Part shown: piece after piece, positions 34,301 through 41,932 of the stretch
Position numbering within the stretch: the stretch's first letter is position 1
How the letters are laid out: each line of letters starts with the position of its first letter
Source of the DNA: an uncultured Eubacteriales bacterium
GTDB lineage: Bacteria > Bacillota > Clostridia > Oscillospirales > Oscillospiraceae
Reading direction: 5' to 3'
Length of the DNA stretch: 52,086 bases
Assembly (NCBI GenBank): GCA_900547745.1
Contig: URHT01000009.1
Coordinates: 1 to 52,086 of the forward strand
The notes under the pieces: generated by a model
Seen by the model: only the letters and a program-made list of their open reading frames with translations
Databases searched by the model: none
What the model was told of the DNA's origin: nothing
Translations under genes and position numbers: made by a program

Positions 34301-34858
34301 ATGGGCGAGGATGTTAACGTCCTGCTGGTGGATACCGAGGTGTACTCCAATACCGGCGGCCAGTCCTCCAAGGCCACGCCTGTGGGTGCGGTGGCCCAGT
34401 TCCAGGCCAGCGGCAAAAAGACCAAGAAGAAAGACCTTGGCATGCTGATGATGACCTACGACAACGTCTATGTGGCCCAGTGCTCCATGGGTGCCAACCC
34501 CAACCAGCTCATCAAGGCCATCAAAGAAGCCGAAGCCCACAAGGGCCCGTCCATCGTCATCTGCTACGCACCCTGCATCAACCACGGCATTAAGAAGGGC
34601 ATGAATAACGTCCAGCAGGAGATGAAGGACGCCGTCAACTCCGGCTACTGGAACCTGTATCGCTACAGCCCTGAGACGAAGACCTTCACGCTGGACAGCA
34701 AGGAACCCACCATGCCGCTGTACGACTTCATGAAGGGCGAGGTACGCTACGCTTCCCTGGAGCTGAGCTTCCCGGAGAACGCCAAGGTGCTGTTTGCCGA
34801 GGCTGAGTCCGATGCCAAGGCCAAATACGAGTCCTACAAGCGTCGGGCGGAGAAGTAA
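31346..34858 (+). CDS. nifJ: Pyruvate:ferredoxin (flavodoxin) oxidoreductase, single chain
   Basis: 1170 aa homodimeric type. Domains in order: pyrimidine-binding domain I (AAIYPITPSSPMAEHAD), domain II, gamma domain with SVGGCAQEVV, ferredoxin-like domain with two 4Fe-4S motifs (CLQCNMCSFVCP from about 691; CTSCGSCVASCP from about 746), a third cluster and TPP domain (CAGCGETPY, about 813; GDGWAYDIGYGGLDH; DTEVYSNTGGQSSKATP). Converts pyruvate + CoA to acetyl-CoA, CO2 and reduced ferredoxin. ATG 31346 has AGGAGGAAAG upstream; longer in-frame starts overlap the promoter and are rejected. Codon use is highly biased, as expected for an abundant enzyme. Confidence 0.97.
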   Translation: MSKLMKICDGNEAAAYVAYAFSEVAAIYPITPSSPMAEHADAWSAKGKKNIFGQPVRLVEMQSEAGACGACHGALEAGALATSFTASQGLMLMIPTMHRISGERLPGVLHVASRTVGTHAFSIFGDHSDVMNCRQTGFAMLSSGSVQQAADLAAVAHLSAIKARIPFLHFFDGFRTSHEIQKIDVLDYDEYAKLVDQNALAAFRANALNPEDPRMRSLVDNPDIYFQLRESNNTAYAELPDIVEEYMAQISKLTGREYHLFNYYGAPDAERVIVAMGSVGGCAQEVVNYLNAKGEKVGFLQVHLFRPFSRKHLMAAMPKTVKKIAVLDRVKEIGSIGEPLYEDICAAYINENDRPAIYAGRYGLSSKDTTPAQLKAVFDNLLLDEPKNHFTIGIVDDVTHLSLPVGAPLLTEPEGTISCKFWGLGSDGTVGANKNSIKIIGETTDMYCQAYFEYDTKKSFGITKSHLRFGKHPISSTYYVSNADFIACHNQTYLTKYDIIHELKPHGSFLLNCEWAESELEQHVPGEILKYIADNDIKFYIIDANKESQALGLGNRSNMVLQAAFFKLANVIPVEDAVAHMKAAVKKTYGLKGEKVVNMNIAAVDAGINALVEVKVKPEWTNLTGKALKPVDESLPYVIKNILVPINAQKGDDLPVSAFKGMEDGTMPLGTSRYEKRGIATHLPVWNAAECLQCNMCSFVCPHAVIRPFLLDEGEVKAAPADMTLVDAKGPGLAGLKYTMGVSTLDCTSCGSCVASCPKSGKALKMIPTHEVSLDQTDWNFLTTVKEKTSRVDKFTLKGSQFKQPLVEFNGACAGCGETPYIKLLTQMFGDKMYLANATGCTQAWGAAMPCVPYCKNAEGKGVAWSNSLFENNAEFSYGMCLAVKQLRECVAGYVKELDALTRDEAVKAAIAKWQETYDDLDASTPATAELVRLLESGTFSAEEQKVVDEILKRKHDMSKKTMWMYGGDGWAYDIGYGGLDHVFAMGEDVNVLLVDTEVYSNTGGQSSKATPVGAVAQFQASGKKTKKKDLGMLMMTYDNVYVAQCSMGANPNQLIKAIKEAEAHKGPSIVICYAPCINHGIKKGMNNVQQEMKDAVNSGYWNLYRYSPETKTFTLDSKEPTMPLYDFMKGEVRYASLELSFPENAKVLFAEAESDAKAKYESYKRRAEK

Positions 34859-34900
34859 TAGTTTCCTCAAAATAAAATTCTCCATCGATATACGACAAAA

Positions 34901-34937
34901 TAAGCAAAAGCCGCCCTTGTGGCGGCTTTTGCTTATA
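34901..34937 (+). terminator. Rho-independent terminator
   Basis: 15-bp perfect stem (34901-34915 with 34921-34935), loop CTTGT. Confidence 0.85.
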
Positions 34938-34972
34938 CAGGGCAAATTATTTTTTATTGCACTGATAAATAT

Positions 34973-34990
34973 CTGTTAATTTGTTGACAT
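34973..34990. promoter_or_regulatory. Candidate Rex operator at CoA-transferase 2
   Basis: CTGTTAA-TTTG-TTGACAT matches TTGTTAA-N4-TTAACAA at 11 of 14 positions with the normal 4-nt spacing and covers the -35 hexamer. The same promoter has TAAAATTAACAA at the -10, as in the first CoA-transferase promoter. Confidence 0.4.
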
Positions 34991-35012
34991 ACAGCGGGGA
35001 GAGTGATAAAAT
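34984..35012 (+). promoter_or_regulatory. Strong sigma-A promoter of CoA-transferase 2
   Basis: TTGACA (34984-34989), 17-nt spacer, TAAAAT (35007-35012). Confidence 0.85.
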
Positions 35013-35056
35013 TAACAAAGTAAAAACCGACTTCATGAGGGGAAAGGGAGAACACT

Positions 35057-36406
35057 ATGGCAGTACCGTTTGACTACACAGCAGAATACAGGCGCAAGCT
35101 CTGCACGCCGGACGAAGCGGCCAAGGTCGTCAAGAGCGGCGACTGGATCGATATCGGCATGGGCGCGGGCTTTCCCTCGCTGATGGATGCCGCCGTGGCC
35201 CGCCGGAAAGAGGAACTGCGGGACGTGAAGATCCGCGGCTACCTGATCTTCGAGCCCATCCAGATGGTGGAGTGCGATCCCACTCGCCAGCACTTCGTCT
35301 ACAACAGCTGGCATATGTCCGGCTACGAGCGCAAGCTCTGCGACAAGGGCCTGTGCAACTTCAACCCCATGGTGTTCCGCAATTTGGGCTGGTACTACAC
35401 CCAGTTCCTGACGGTGAACGTGGCCATGATGTGCGTCACCCCAATGAACGAGCACGGCTACTTCAACTTCGCCGCCTCCACCGCCTCCGCCCGCGCCACG
35501 CTGGACAAGGCGGACGTGGTGATTCTGGAGGTCAACGAGAATCTTCCCTGGGTCTACGGCGGTCTGGACGAGTGCATCCACATCAGCGACGTGGATATGA
35601 TCGTGGAGGGTCCCCACGGCGCACTGCCCAGTGTCAAGTCGCCTCCCGCCTCCGAGGCGGAGATGAAGATTGCCGAGTATGTGGTGCAGAACATGGTGGA
35701 CGGCTCCACGCTGCAGCTGGGCATTGGCTCGCTGCCTAACGCCGTGGGGCAGATGATCGCCAAGAGCGACCTGAAGGGTCTGGGCATCCATACGGAGATG
35801 CTGTGTGACAGCTATCTGGATATGTACAAGGCCGGCAAGATCACCAATACCCACAAGCGGCTGGATCGCTACAAGAGCATCTTCGGTCTTGCCATTGGCT
35901 CTCCCGACCTGTACGACTGGATCCGGGAAAACCCCGGCGTGGTCACGTATCCCATCAGCTACTGCAATGACCCGGCCAACGTGGGCAAGCAGGACAACTT
36001 TGTGTCCATCAACAACTGCATTTCCGTGGATCTGTACGGCCAGATCTGCGCCGAAAGCTCCGGCATCCGCCAGATCAGCGGCACCGGCGGCCAGCTGGAC
36101 TTTCTGGAGGGTGCGGCTCTGTCCAACGGCGGCAAGGCCTTTATCTGCCTGACCTCTTCCTTCACAGATAAGCAGGGCAATGTCAAGTCCCGCATCAACC
36201 CGCTGCTGTCCCCCGGCGACATCGTCACCGACCCCCGCAGTCTGGCTTATTATATCGTCACCGAGTACGGCGGCGTGAATCTGGTGGGCTGTTCCACATG
36301 GGAGCGGGCGGAGAAGCTGGTGAGCATCGCTCATCCCATGTTCCGCGATGAGCTGATCGCCAACGCGGAGAAGCAGGGCATCTGGATCCGCTCCAACAAG
36401 CGGTAA
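35057..36406 (+). CDS. Acyl-CoA:acetate CoA-transferase family protein (paralogue 2)
   Basis: 449 aa, the same length and domain plan as the gene at 289 but clearly diverged. It keeps SGDWIDIG, LQLGIGSLPN, HTEM with the catalytic Glu, GTGGQLDFLEGA and the C-terminal VTEYGGVNLVGCSTWERAEKL. Differences near the substrate pocket (YNSWHMSGYERK and NLGWYYTQF here; FNSHHMSSVERH and ELPRYYYDH in copy 1; EGA for LGA after GGQxDF) suggest another acyl substrate, possibly propionyl-, crotonyl- or 4-hydroxybutyryl-CoA. GGAAAGGGAG precedes ATG 35057. Monocistronic, strong promoter, just downstream of the acetyl-CoA-forming enzyme. High expression is implied by codon bias. Confidence 0.85.
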   Translation: MAVPFDYTAEYRRKLCTPDEAAKVVKSGDWIDIGMGAGFPSLMDAAVARRKEELRDVKIRGYLIFEPIQMVECDPTRQHFVYNSWHMSGYERKLCDKGLCNFNPMVFRNLGWYYTQFLTVNVAMMCVTPMNEHGYFNFAASTASARATLDKADVVILEVNENLPWVYGGLDECIHISDVDMIVEGPHGALPSVKSPPASEAEMKIAEYVVQNMVDGSTLQLGIGSLPNAVGQMIAKSDLKGLGIHTEMLCDSYLDMYKAGKITNTHKRLDRYKSIFGLAIGSPDLYDWIRENPGVVTYPISYCNDPANVGKQDNFVSINNCISVDLYGQICAESSGIRQISGTGGQLDFLEGAALSNGGKAFICLTSSFTDKQGNVKSRINPLLSPGDIVTDPRSLAYYIVTEYGGVNLVGCSTWERAEKLVSIAHPMFRDELIANAEKQGIWIRSNKR

Positions 36407-36427
36407 TATAAAACAGATCAAATACGA

Positions 36428-36457
36428 ACGGGGAGTGGTCATCCGCTCCCCGTTTTT
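36428..36457 (+). terminator. Rho-independent terminator
   Basis: 8-bp stem ACGGGGAG (36428-36435) with CTCCCCGT (36446-36453), then five T. Confidence 0.85.
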
Positions 36458-36474
36458 CAATAAAGATAACGGTC

Positions 36475-36503
36475 TTGACATTTTTTTGCGGATATAGTAT
36501 ACT
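36475..36503 (+). promoter_or_regulatory. Sigma-A promoter of the valS T-box leader
   Basis: Consensus TTGACA, 17-nt spacer, TATACT (36498-36503). Confidence 0.85.
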
Positions 36504-36509
36504 CCCACC

Positions 36510-36776
36510 ATACGAAAACGGCGATGATGAGAAGCAGTAAGCGGTCAGCGAAAGCCAAGAGAGGGCGCGGCAGGTGCAAGCGTCCGTGACGCGCCGCCCA
36601 AGTCGTCTCGGAGCTCCGGGCTGAACAGGCGCAGTAGGCCCCGGCGGATGTCCCCCGTTATTGGGACAGGGTGTAGCTGCACCCATGAGTGCGGGAGTTT
36701 TCCCGAATACAGGTGGTACCACGGACTTGACGTTCGCCCTGTTTTGCCATGGCAAAACGGAGCGGACTTTTTGTTT
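36510..36776 (+). promoter_or_regulatory. T-box riboswitch controlling valS
   Basis: A leader of about 270 nt. It shows the T-box bulge sequence CAGGTGGTACCACGG (36710-36724), which pairs with the free acceptor end of uncharged tRNA. A Stem I region contains GATGATGAGAAGCAGTAAG and AGAGAGGGCG, and a terminator with a 14-bp imperfect stem (36735-36748 with 36751-36764) is followed by CTTTTTG. Uncharged tRNA-Val would favour the antiterminator and valS expression. The specifier codon was not assigned with confidence; Val is inferred from the gene. Confidence 0.92.
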
Positions 36777-36804
36777 TGCCAAATACACACAAAGGAGAAA
36801 GCAT

Positions 36805-39435
36805 ATGAAAGAACTGCCGAAGGTGTACGATCCCCGGGACGTGGAGTCCCGGATCTACCAGATGTGGATGGACGGCGGCTGCTTCAAGGCCCGGCCTGAC
36901 CCGGATAAAAAGCCGTTTTCCATCGTCATGCCGCCCCCCAACGTCACCGGCCAGCTGCACATGGGCCACGCGCTGGACTGTACGCTGCAGGACATCCTGA
37001 CCCGCTTCAAGCGCATGCAGGGCTACGAGGCCCTGTGGCTTCCCGGCACGGATCACGCCGGTATCGCCACCCAGATCAAGGTTGAGGAGGAGCTGCGTAC
37101 CAAGGAGGGCCTGACCCGCCACGATCTTGGCCGCGAGAAATTCCTGGAGCGCGTCTGGGCGTGGAAGGAAAAGTATGGCGACCGCATCGTCCAGCAGCAG
37201 AAGAAGATGGGCGCGTCCTGCGATTGGGATCGCAGCCGCTTCACCATGGACGAGGGCTGCTCCCGTGCCGTCCGCGAGACGTTCTGCGAGCTGTACGACA
37301 AGGGCCTGATCTACAAGGGCAGCCGCATCATCAACTGGTGCCCCCACTGCCTGACCGCCCTGTCCGACGCCGAGGTGGAGTATGTGGACAAGCCCGGCCA
37401 TCTGTGGTACGTCCGCTACCCGCTGACCGACGGCAGCGGCGATATCATCATCGCCACCACCCGTCCCGAGACGATGCTGGGCGATACCGGCGTGGCCGTC
37501 AACCCCGAGGACGAAAAGTTCAAGCACCTTATCGGCAAGACCTGCATCCTGCCGCTGGTGGGCCGCGAGATCCCCATCGTGGGCGACGAGTACTGTGAGA
37601 TCGGCTTCGGCACCGGCGCCGTGAAGATGACCCCCGCCCACGACCCCAACGACTTTGAGGTGGGCCTGCGCCACCATCTGGAGGTCATCCGCTGCATCGC
37701 CGACGATGGCCGCATCAACGAAAACGGCGGCAAATACGAGGGCATGGATCGCTACGAGTGCCGCAAGGCCATCGTGGCCGATTTGGAGACCGAGGGCTAT
37801 CTGGTCAAGACCGAACCCTACTCCCACAACGTGGGCACCTGCTACCGCTGCCACAACGATGTGGAGCCGCTGATCTCCGCCCAGTGGTTTGTGAAGATGG
37901 CGCCGCTGGCCAAGGAGGCCATCCGCGTGGTGGAGGACGGCACCATCAGGTTCGTTCCGGAGCGATTCACCAAGACCTATATCAACTGGATGGAGAACGT
38001 CCATGACTGGTGCATCTCCCGTCAGCTGTGGTGGGGCCATCAGATCCCCGCATGGTACTGTGACGACTGCAACCACATCAACGTCAGCCGCACCGATCCC
38101 ACCAGATGCGAAAAGTGTGGCAGCACCCACCTGACCCGGGAGGAGGACGTACTGGACACCTGGTTCAGCTCCGCCCTGTGGCCTTTCTCCACCATGGGCT
38201 GGCCCGATCTGGACGCTGCCGACCTGAACTACTGGTATCCCACCTCCGTCATGGTCACGGGCTACGACATCATCTTCTTCTGGGTGGCCCGCATGATCTT
38301 CTCCGGCATGGAGCAGATGAAGAAGGAGCCATTCAAGACCGTGTTAATCCACGGCCTCGTCCGTGACGATAAGGGCCGTAAGATGTCCAAGTCTCTGGGT
38401 AACGGTATCGACCCGCTGGAGATGGCGGACAAGTACGGCGCCGACGCGCTGCGCTTCAACCTCATCACCGGCAACAGCCCCGGCAACGACATGCGCTTCT
38501 TCGTGGAAAAGTGCGAAGCCATGCGCAACTTTGCCAACAAGATCTGGAACGCCAGCCGCTTCGTGATGATGAACCTGTCCATCGACAAGGTACAGCTGCC
38601 GGAAAAGCTGGAGCTGGAGGACAAGTGGGTGCTTAGCCGTCTGAACACTTTGATCCGCGAGGTCACTGACAATCTGGAGGCCTACGAGCTGGGCGTGGCC
38701 TCCGCCAAGATCTACGACTTCATCTGGGACACCTACTGCGACTGGTATATCGAGCTGACCAAGACCCGTCTCAACGGCGAGGACGAGAGCGCCAAGCTGG
38801 CGGCGGAGAACGTGCTGTGCTATGTGCTGCTGCGCATCATGGAGCTGCTGCACCCGTTCATGCCCTTCATCACCGAGGAGATCTGGCAGGCGCTGCCCCA
38901 TGAGGGCGACTATCTGATCACCGCCAAGTGGCCGGAGTATCAGGACGCGCTGCATTTCCCGGAGGCTGAAACGGCCATGGAGGCGGTGAAGGATGCCATC
39001 TCTGCCATCCGCGCCCGCCGCGCCGAGATGAATGTGCCGCCAAGCCGCAAGGCGCAGGTCGTCATCGTGGCCGCCAAGCCGGAAAACTATCAGTTGGGCG
39101 CACATTTCATCACCCGCATGGCCTACGCCAGCGAGTTGACAGTGCAGACCGCCGCTCCCGCCGACCTGACCGGCATGGTGACAGTGGCCACCCACGATGC
39201 CACCATCTATATGCCCATGGCAGAGCTGGTGGACATCGCCAAGGAGCTGACGCGCATCGCCGCCGAGCGTAAAAAGGCAGAGGAGAACCTGCAGCGCATC
39301 GAAGCCAAGCTGGCCAACGAATCCTTCACCTCCCGCGCCCCCGAGAACGTGGTGAACGCCGAACGTGAGAAGGCGGAGAAGGCCCGTGCGCTCATTGCCA
39401 AACTGGATGAGTCTGCCGCTGCTATGCAGATCTGA
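36805..39435 (+). CDS. valS: Valyl-tRNA synthetase
   Basis: 876 aa class I synthetase. HIGH-type motif HMGH (52-55), editing (CP1) domain, KMSKS (about 526-530, RKMSKSLGNG), anticodon-binding domain and the C-terminal coiled coil that is typical of ValRS (ELTRIAAERKKAEENLQRIEAKL). ATG 36805 with AAAGGAG upstream; longer in-frame frames read back into the T-box and are rejected. Confidence 0.97.
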   Translation: MKELPKVYDPRDVESRIYQMWMDGGCFKARPDPDKKPFSIVMPPPNVTGQLHMGHALDCTLQDILTRFKRMQGYEALWLPGTDHAGIATQIKVEEELRTKEGLTRHDLGREKFLERVWAWKEKYGDRIVQQQKKMGASCDWDRSRFTMDEGCSRAVRETFCELYDKGLIYKGSRIINWCPHCLTALSDAEVEYVDKPGHLWYVRYPLTDGSGDIIIATTRPETMLGDTGVAVNPEDEKFKHLIGKTCILPLVGREIPIVGDEYCEIGFGTGAVKMTPAHDPNDFEVGLRHHLEVIRCIADDGRINENGGKYEGMDRYECRKAIVADLETEGYLVKTEPYSHNVGTCYRCHNDVEPLISAQWFVKMAPLAKEAIRVVEDGTIRFVPERFTKTYINWMENVHDWCISRQLWWGHQIPAWYCDDCNHINVSRTDPTRCEKCGSTHLTREEDVLDTWFSSALWPFSTMGWPDLDAADLNYWYPTSVMVTGYDIIFFWVARMIFSGMEQMKKEPFKTVLIHGLVRDDKGRKMSKSLGNGIDPLEMADKYGADALRFNLITGNSPGNDMRFFVEKCEAMRNFANKIWNASRFVMMNLSIDKVQLPEKLELEDKWVLSRLNTLIREVTDNLEAYELGVASAKIYDFIWDTYCDWYIELTKTRLNGEDESAKLAAENVLCYVLLRIMELLHPFMPFITEEIWQALPHEGDYLITAKWPEYQDALHFPEAETAMEAVKDAISAIRARRAEMNVPPSRKAQVVIVAAKPENYQLGAHFITRMAYASELTVQTAAPADLTGMVTVATHDATIYMPMAELVDIAKELTRIAAERKKAEENLQRIEAKLANESFTSRAPENVVNAEREKAEKARALIAKLDESAAAMQI

Positions 39436-39489
39436 ATTTCCTGCGGTTACAGGCGTAATTCGACACAGAAAACTGCAAAAATAAACTAT

Positions 39490-39527
39490 AATCACCGTAG
39501 ATCATTGATCTGCGGTGATTACTTTTT
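39490..39527 (+). terminator. Rho-independent terminator after valS
   Basis: 14-bp stem with one G-T pair (39490-39503 with 39507-39520), loop ATT, then CTTTTT. No clear sigma-A or sigma-H promoter for the following operon was identified between 39436 and 39555. Confidence 0.85.
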
Positions 39528-39555
39528 AGAACGCTTTTACAAAGGAGCATTGCAT

Positions 39556-39861
39556 ATGGAAATATCTGCAAAGCATCAGGGTAACCAGTTGGAGCTGGCC
39601 CTGAAGGGAGAGCTCGACCACCACGGCGCCAAGGGGCTGCTGGCCTGTCTGGAGCAGGAGATCCAGCGGTCGCTTCCCATGGTGCTCGTTTTGGACTTTT
39701 CGGGCGTCACGTTCATGGACAGCTCCGGTATCGCCGTTGCGCTGCGGGGCTGGCAGCGCATGCGGGAGCTGGGCGGCAGCGTGGCGCTGCACCATGTGGC
39801 GCCGCAGCCCCGTAAGGTGTTCGAAGCTGCCGGCATCGGCCGCATGATGCCCATTGAATAA
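39556..39861 (+). CDS. spoIIAA: Anti-sigma F factor antagonist SpoIIAA
   Basis: 101 aa STAS-domain protein. The phospho-site lies in FMDSSGIAV (Ser57, equal to Ser58 of B. subtilis). Unphosphorylated SpoIIAA pulls SpoIIAB off sigma F in the forespore. AAAGGAG lies 8 nt before ATG 39556. Somewhat shorter than the 117-aa Bacillus protein. Confidence 0.93.
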   Translation: MEISAKHQGNQLELALKGELDHHGAKGLLACLEQEIQRSLPMVLVLDFSGVTFMDSSGIAVALRGWQRMRELGGSVALHHVAPQPRKVFEAAGIGRMMPIE

Positions 39862-39885
39862 ACATATCGAAGGAGGAGATTACAT

Positions 39886-40329
39886 ATGACACGCGCAGAA
39901 AATTATGTGACCCTTGAATTTCTCAGCCGCAGCAATAACGAGAGCTTCGCCCGCACGGCGGCAGCCGGCTTCGCCGCCCAGCTGGATCCCACGCTGGATG
40001 AGCTGGGCGACATCAAGACTGCCGTCAGCGAAGCGGTAACAAACGCCATCGTCCATGCCTACCCAGACGCGCTGGGAAAGGTCATCATGAAAATGAAGCT
40101 CCTGAAGGGGGGCGTCCTGGAAATTACCGTCCGCGATTGGGGCTGCGGTATCCCGGATGTAGAGGAAGCCCGCCGCCCGCTGTTCACCACCGGCGGCAGC
40201 GAACGCAGCGGCATGGGCTTCACCATCATGGAAAGCTTCATGGATAAGCTCACCGTCCGCTCCTTGCCCGGAAAGGGTACTACCGTCCAGATGCGCAAAC
40301 GCATCGCCCCGCGTCTTGTGACCAGATGA
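39886..40329 (+). CDS. spoIIAB: Anti-sigma F factor / serine kinase SpoIIAB
   Basis: 147 aa GHKL-fold kinase. N box EAVTNAIVHAY (Glu49, Asn53), G1 DWGCGIPD, G2 GMGFTIMESFMD. Holds sigma F inactive with ATP and phosphorylates SpoIIAA. AAGGAGGAG precedes ATG 39886; 4-nt overlap with sigF. Confidence 0.95.
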   Translation: MTRAENYVTLEFLSRSNNESFARTAAAGFAAQLDPTLDELGDIKTAVSEAVTNAIVHAYPDALGKVIMKMKLLKGGVLEITVRDWGCGIPDVEEARRPLFTTGGSERSGMGFTIMESFMDKLTVRSLPGKGTTVQMRKRIAPRLVTR

Positions 40330-41036
40330 CCGCCGAAGACCGCATGGCGCTGCTGGAACGGGCGCAGCAGGGGGACGATGATGCTTGCCAACAAATGCTG
40401 GTGGAAAATGCCGGACTCATCTGGTCTATCGTCAAGCGCTACCGCACCTGTGGCGTGGAGGCCGATGACCTCTATCAGCTTGGATGTATTGGATTTATAA
40501 AGGCTGTAAAGGGTTTTGACCTCACATACGGGACACAATTTTCCACCTACGCCGTGCCTAAGATTGCCGGGGAGATACGCCGCTTTCTGCGGGATGACGG
40601 GCCCATCAAGGTGGGCCGCACTCTGCGTGAAAAGGGGCAGATGCTCTGGACCGCACGGGAGCGGCTGCAAAATCGGCTGGGATGCGCGCCAAAACTCTCC
40701 GAATTAGCAGAAGAGACGGGCCTGACCGTGGAGGAAATCGCCAACATTGAACTGGCGGTGGTAGCGCCGGAGTCCCTGCAGCAGGAGACGGCAGACGGCC
40801 TGACGCTGGAATCCCTGCTGGGCACGGAGGAGCCGGAAGCCCGCATAGTGGAGCGCATCGCCCTGCGGGAGGCCATCGACTGCCTGCCAGAGCAGGAGCG
40901 AAAGACCATTCTGCTCCGCTTCTTCAAGGGGCTGACGCAGGAGCAGGCCGCTCGGCTGCTCCACGTCTCGCAGGTGCAGGTGTCCCGGATGGAGCGCCGC
41001 AGCCTACAAAAGCTGCGAGAATTGCTAAGCGACTGA
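40326..41036 (+). CDS. sigF: Forespore sigma factor SigF
   Basis: 236 aa sigma-70 family. Region 2: DDLYQLGCIGFIKAVKGFDLTYGTQFSTYAVPKIAGEIRRFLRDDG. Region 3: LGCAPKLSELAEETGLT. Region 4 with the helix-turn-helix LTQEQAARLLHVSQVQVSRMERR. First compartment-specific sigma factor of sporulation. Gene order spoIIAA-spoIIAB-sigF is universal in endospore formers. Confidence 0.95.
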   Translation: MTAEDRMALLERAQQGDDDACQQMLVENAGLIWSIVKRYRTCGVEADDLYQLGCIGFIKAVKGFDLTYGTQFSTYAVPKIAGEIRRFLRDDGPIKVGRTLREKGQMLWTARERLQNRLGCAPKLSELAEETGLTVEEIANIELAVVAPESLQQETADGLTLESLLGTEEPEARIVERIALREAIDCLPEQERKTILLRFFKGLTQEQAARLLHVSQVQVSRMERRSLQKLRELLSD

Positions 41037-41099
41037 CCGGCAGGTGCCGCTGCGTTGACCAAAGACTCCCGGTATACGGGGTGTGCCGCCGCTCTGCGC

Positions 41100-41127
41100 C
41101 GCATTTTCCGCGTAGCAGTAAAATGCG
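41100..41127. terminator. Possible weak terminator between converging genes
   Basis: 8-bp perfect arms CGCATTTT / AAAATGCG with a 12-nt loop, between sigF and the minus-strand DNA-repair gene. A weak signal. Confidence 0.35.
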
Positions 41128-41144
41128 AAAAGTATTGTCTCTGC

Positions 41145-41927
41145 TTACGTCGGCAGCTGCGGCCTTTCCATCTGACCCGACGCTTTTTCGTACTCTGCGG
41201 GCAGAAATTCCGTCATGACCCCGCGATAGCGCTTGGGCAGGAACGTGTCCTGACAGCGGGGATTCTTCCGTTCCGGGATGGCCACCGTCTCGAAGAATGT
41301 CTTCCACAGCCGCCGGTACTGGAGTTCCTTATCGTCGGGTACCGCCAGCTCCAGATGCTCCAGCGGCGCGATGCGGGAGACGCCTCTGGCGTACAGCAGC
41401 ACCTCACGATGGGTGCGGTCAAAGATGAAAAATGTCTCGTTGGCGTAGCGGTCACAGAAATGGTACCGCAGCAGTGGCAGCACCCGGTTTTTCGGCTCGA
41501 TGACCGCCCCCAGCACACCGTTATAGTCGGAGAACCGCACGAAGCCCCGCAGCTTCTCCAGCTCTCCATTCATATGTCGGATGGCCTTGTGCAGCGGATA
41601 GCACACCGGATCGGACAGATCCTGCATGAACCCGCCGCCCTCCTGAAACACCCTGCGGACAAAGGCGTAGAGCCGCATCTCCTTATCCTCCATGCACGTC
41701 AGGAAGGCCCGCTGCAGTATATTGGCCGCCTTGCCAGACCGCCTGACCAGTCCCTGGTAAACCCGTCGCCCGTGAGCGGCGTCCGTCACCACGGCGCGCA
41801 CCTCGTACAAGGATAGTGATCCCTCGTCGGCAGAAAAACCGACGGGGGATTCCTTATATACGTAACTGTCGTACACACAGCACAGGAACCCTTCCAAAGT
41901 GCCATCGTATTCATAGACCACATCCAT
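41145..41927 (-). CDS. TIGR03915/DUF4130 family putative DNA repair protein
   Basis: 260 aa. It starts MDVVYEYDGTLEGFLCCVYDSY and includes LEKLRGFVRFSD and a C-terminal PLEHLELAVPDDKELQYRRLWKTFFETVAIPERKNPRCQDTFLPKRY, all features of the DUF4130 family. The family is nearly always encoded beside the radical SAM protein that precedes it here (5 nt gap) and is assumed to work with it in DNA modification or repair; biochemistry is unknown. ATG 41927 is preferred over a GTG at 41936 because the family starts close to it. Confidence 0.82.
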   Translation of the reverse strand: MDVVYEYDGTLEGFLCCVYDSYVYKESPVGFSADEGSLSLYEVRAVVTDAAHGRRVYQGLVRRSGKAANILQRAFLTCMEDKEMRLYAFVRRVFQEGGGFMQDLSDPVCYPLHKAIRHMNGELEKLRGFVRFSDYNGVLGAVIEPKNRVLPLLRYHFCDRYANETFFIFDRTHREVLLYARGVSRIAPLEHLELAVPDDKELQYRRLWKTFFETVAIPERKNPRCQDTFLPKRYRGVMTEFLPAEYEKASGQMERPQLPT

Positions 41928-41932
41928 CCCGT

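Noticed and set aside
31322..34945. Very long open frame antisense to the pyruvate:ferredoxin oxidoreductase gene (about 1200 codons), and similar frames antisense to prkC, pcrA and others
   Set aside because: GC-rich, codon-biased genes produce long mirror frames; the products are rich in His, Leu, Arg and Gln, have no recognisable domains and lack ribosome sites.
39436..39555. TATAAT at 39486-39491 as promoter of spoIIAA
   Set aside because: No -35 at a usable distance, and it lies just before a strong terminator; a sigma-H promoter is expected but no convincing match was found.
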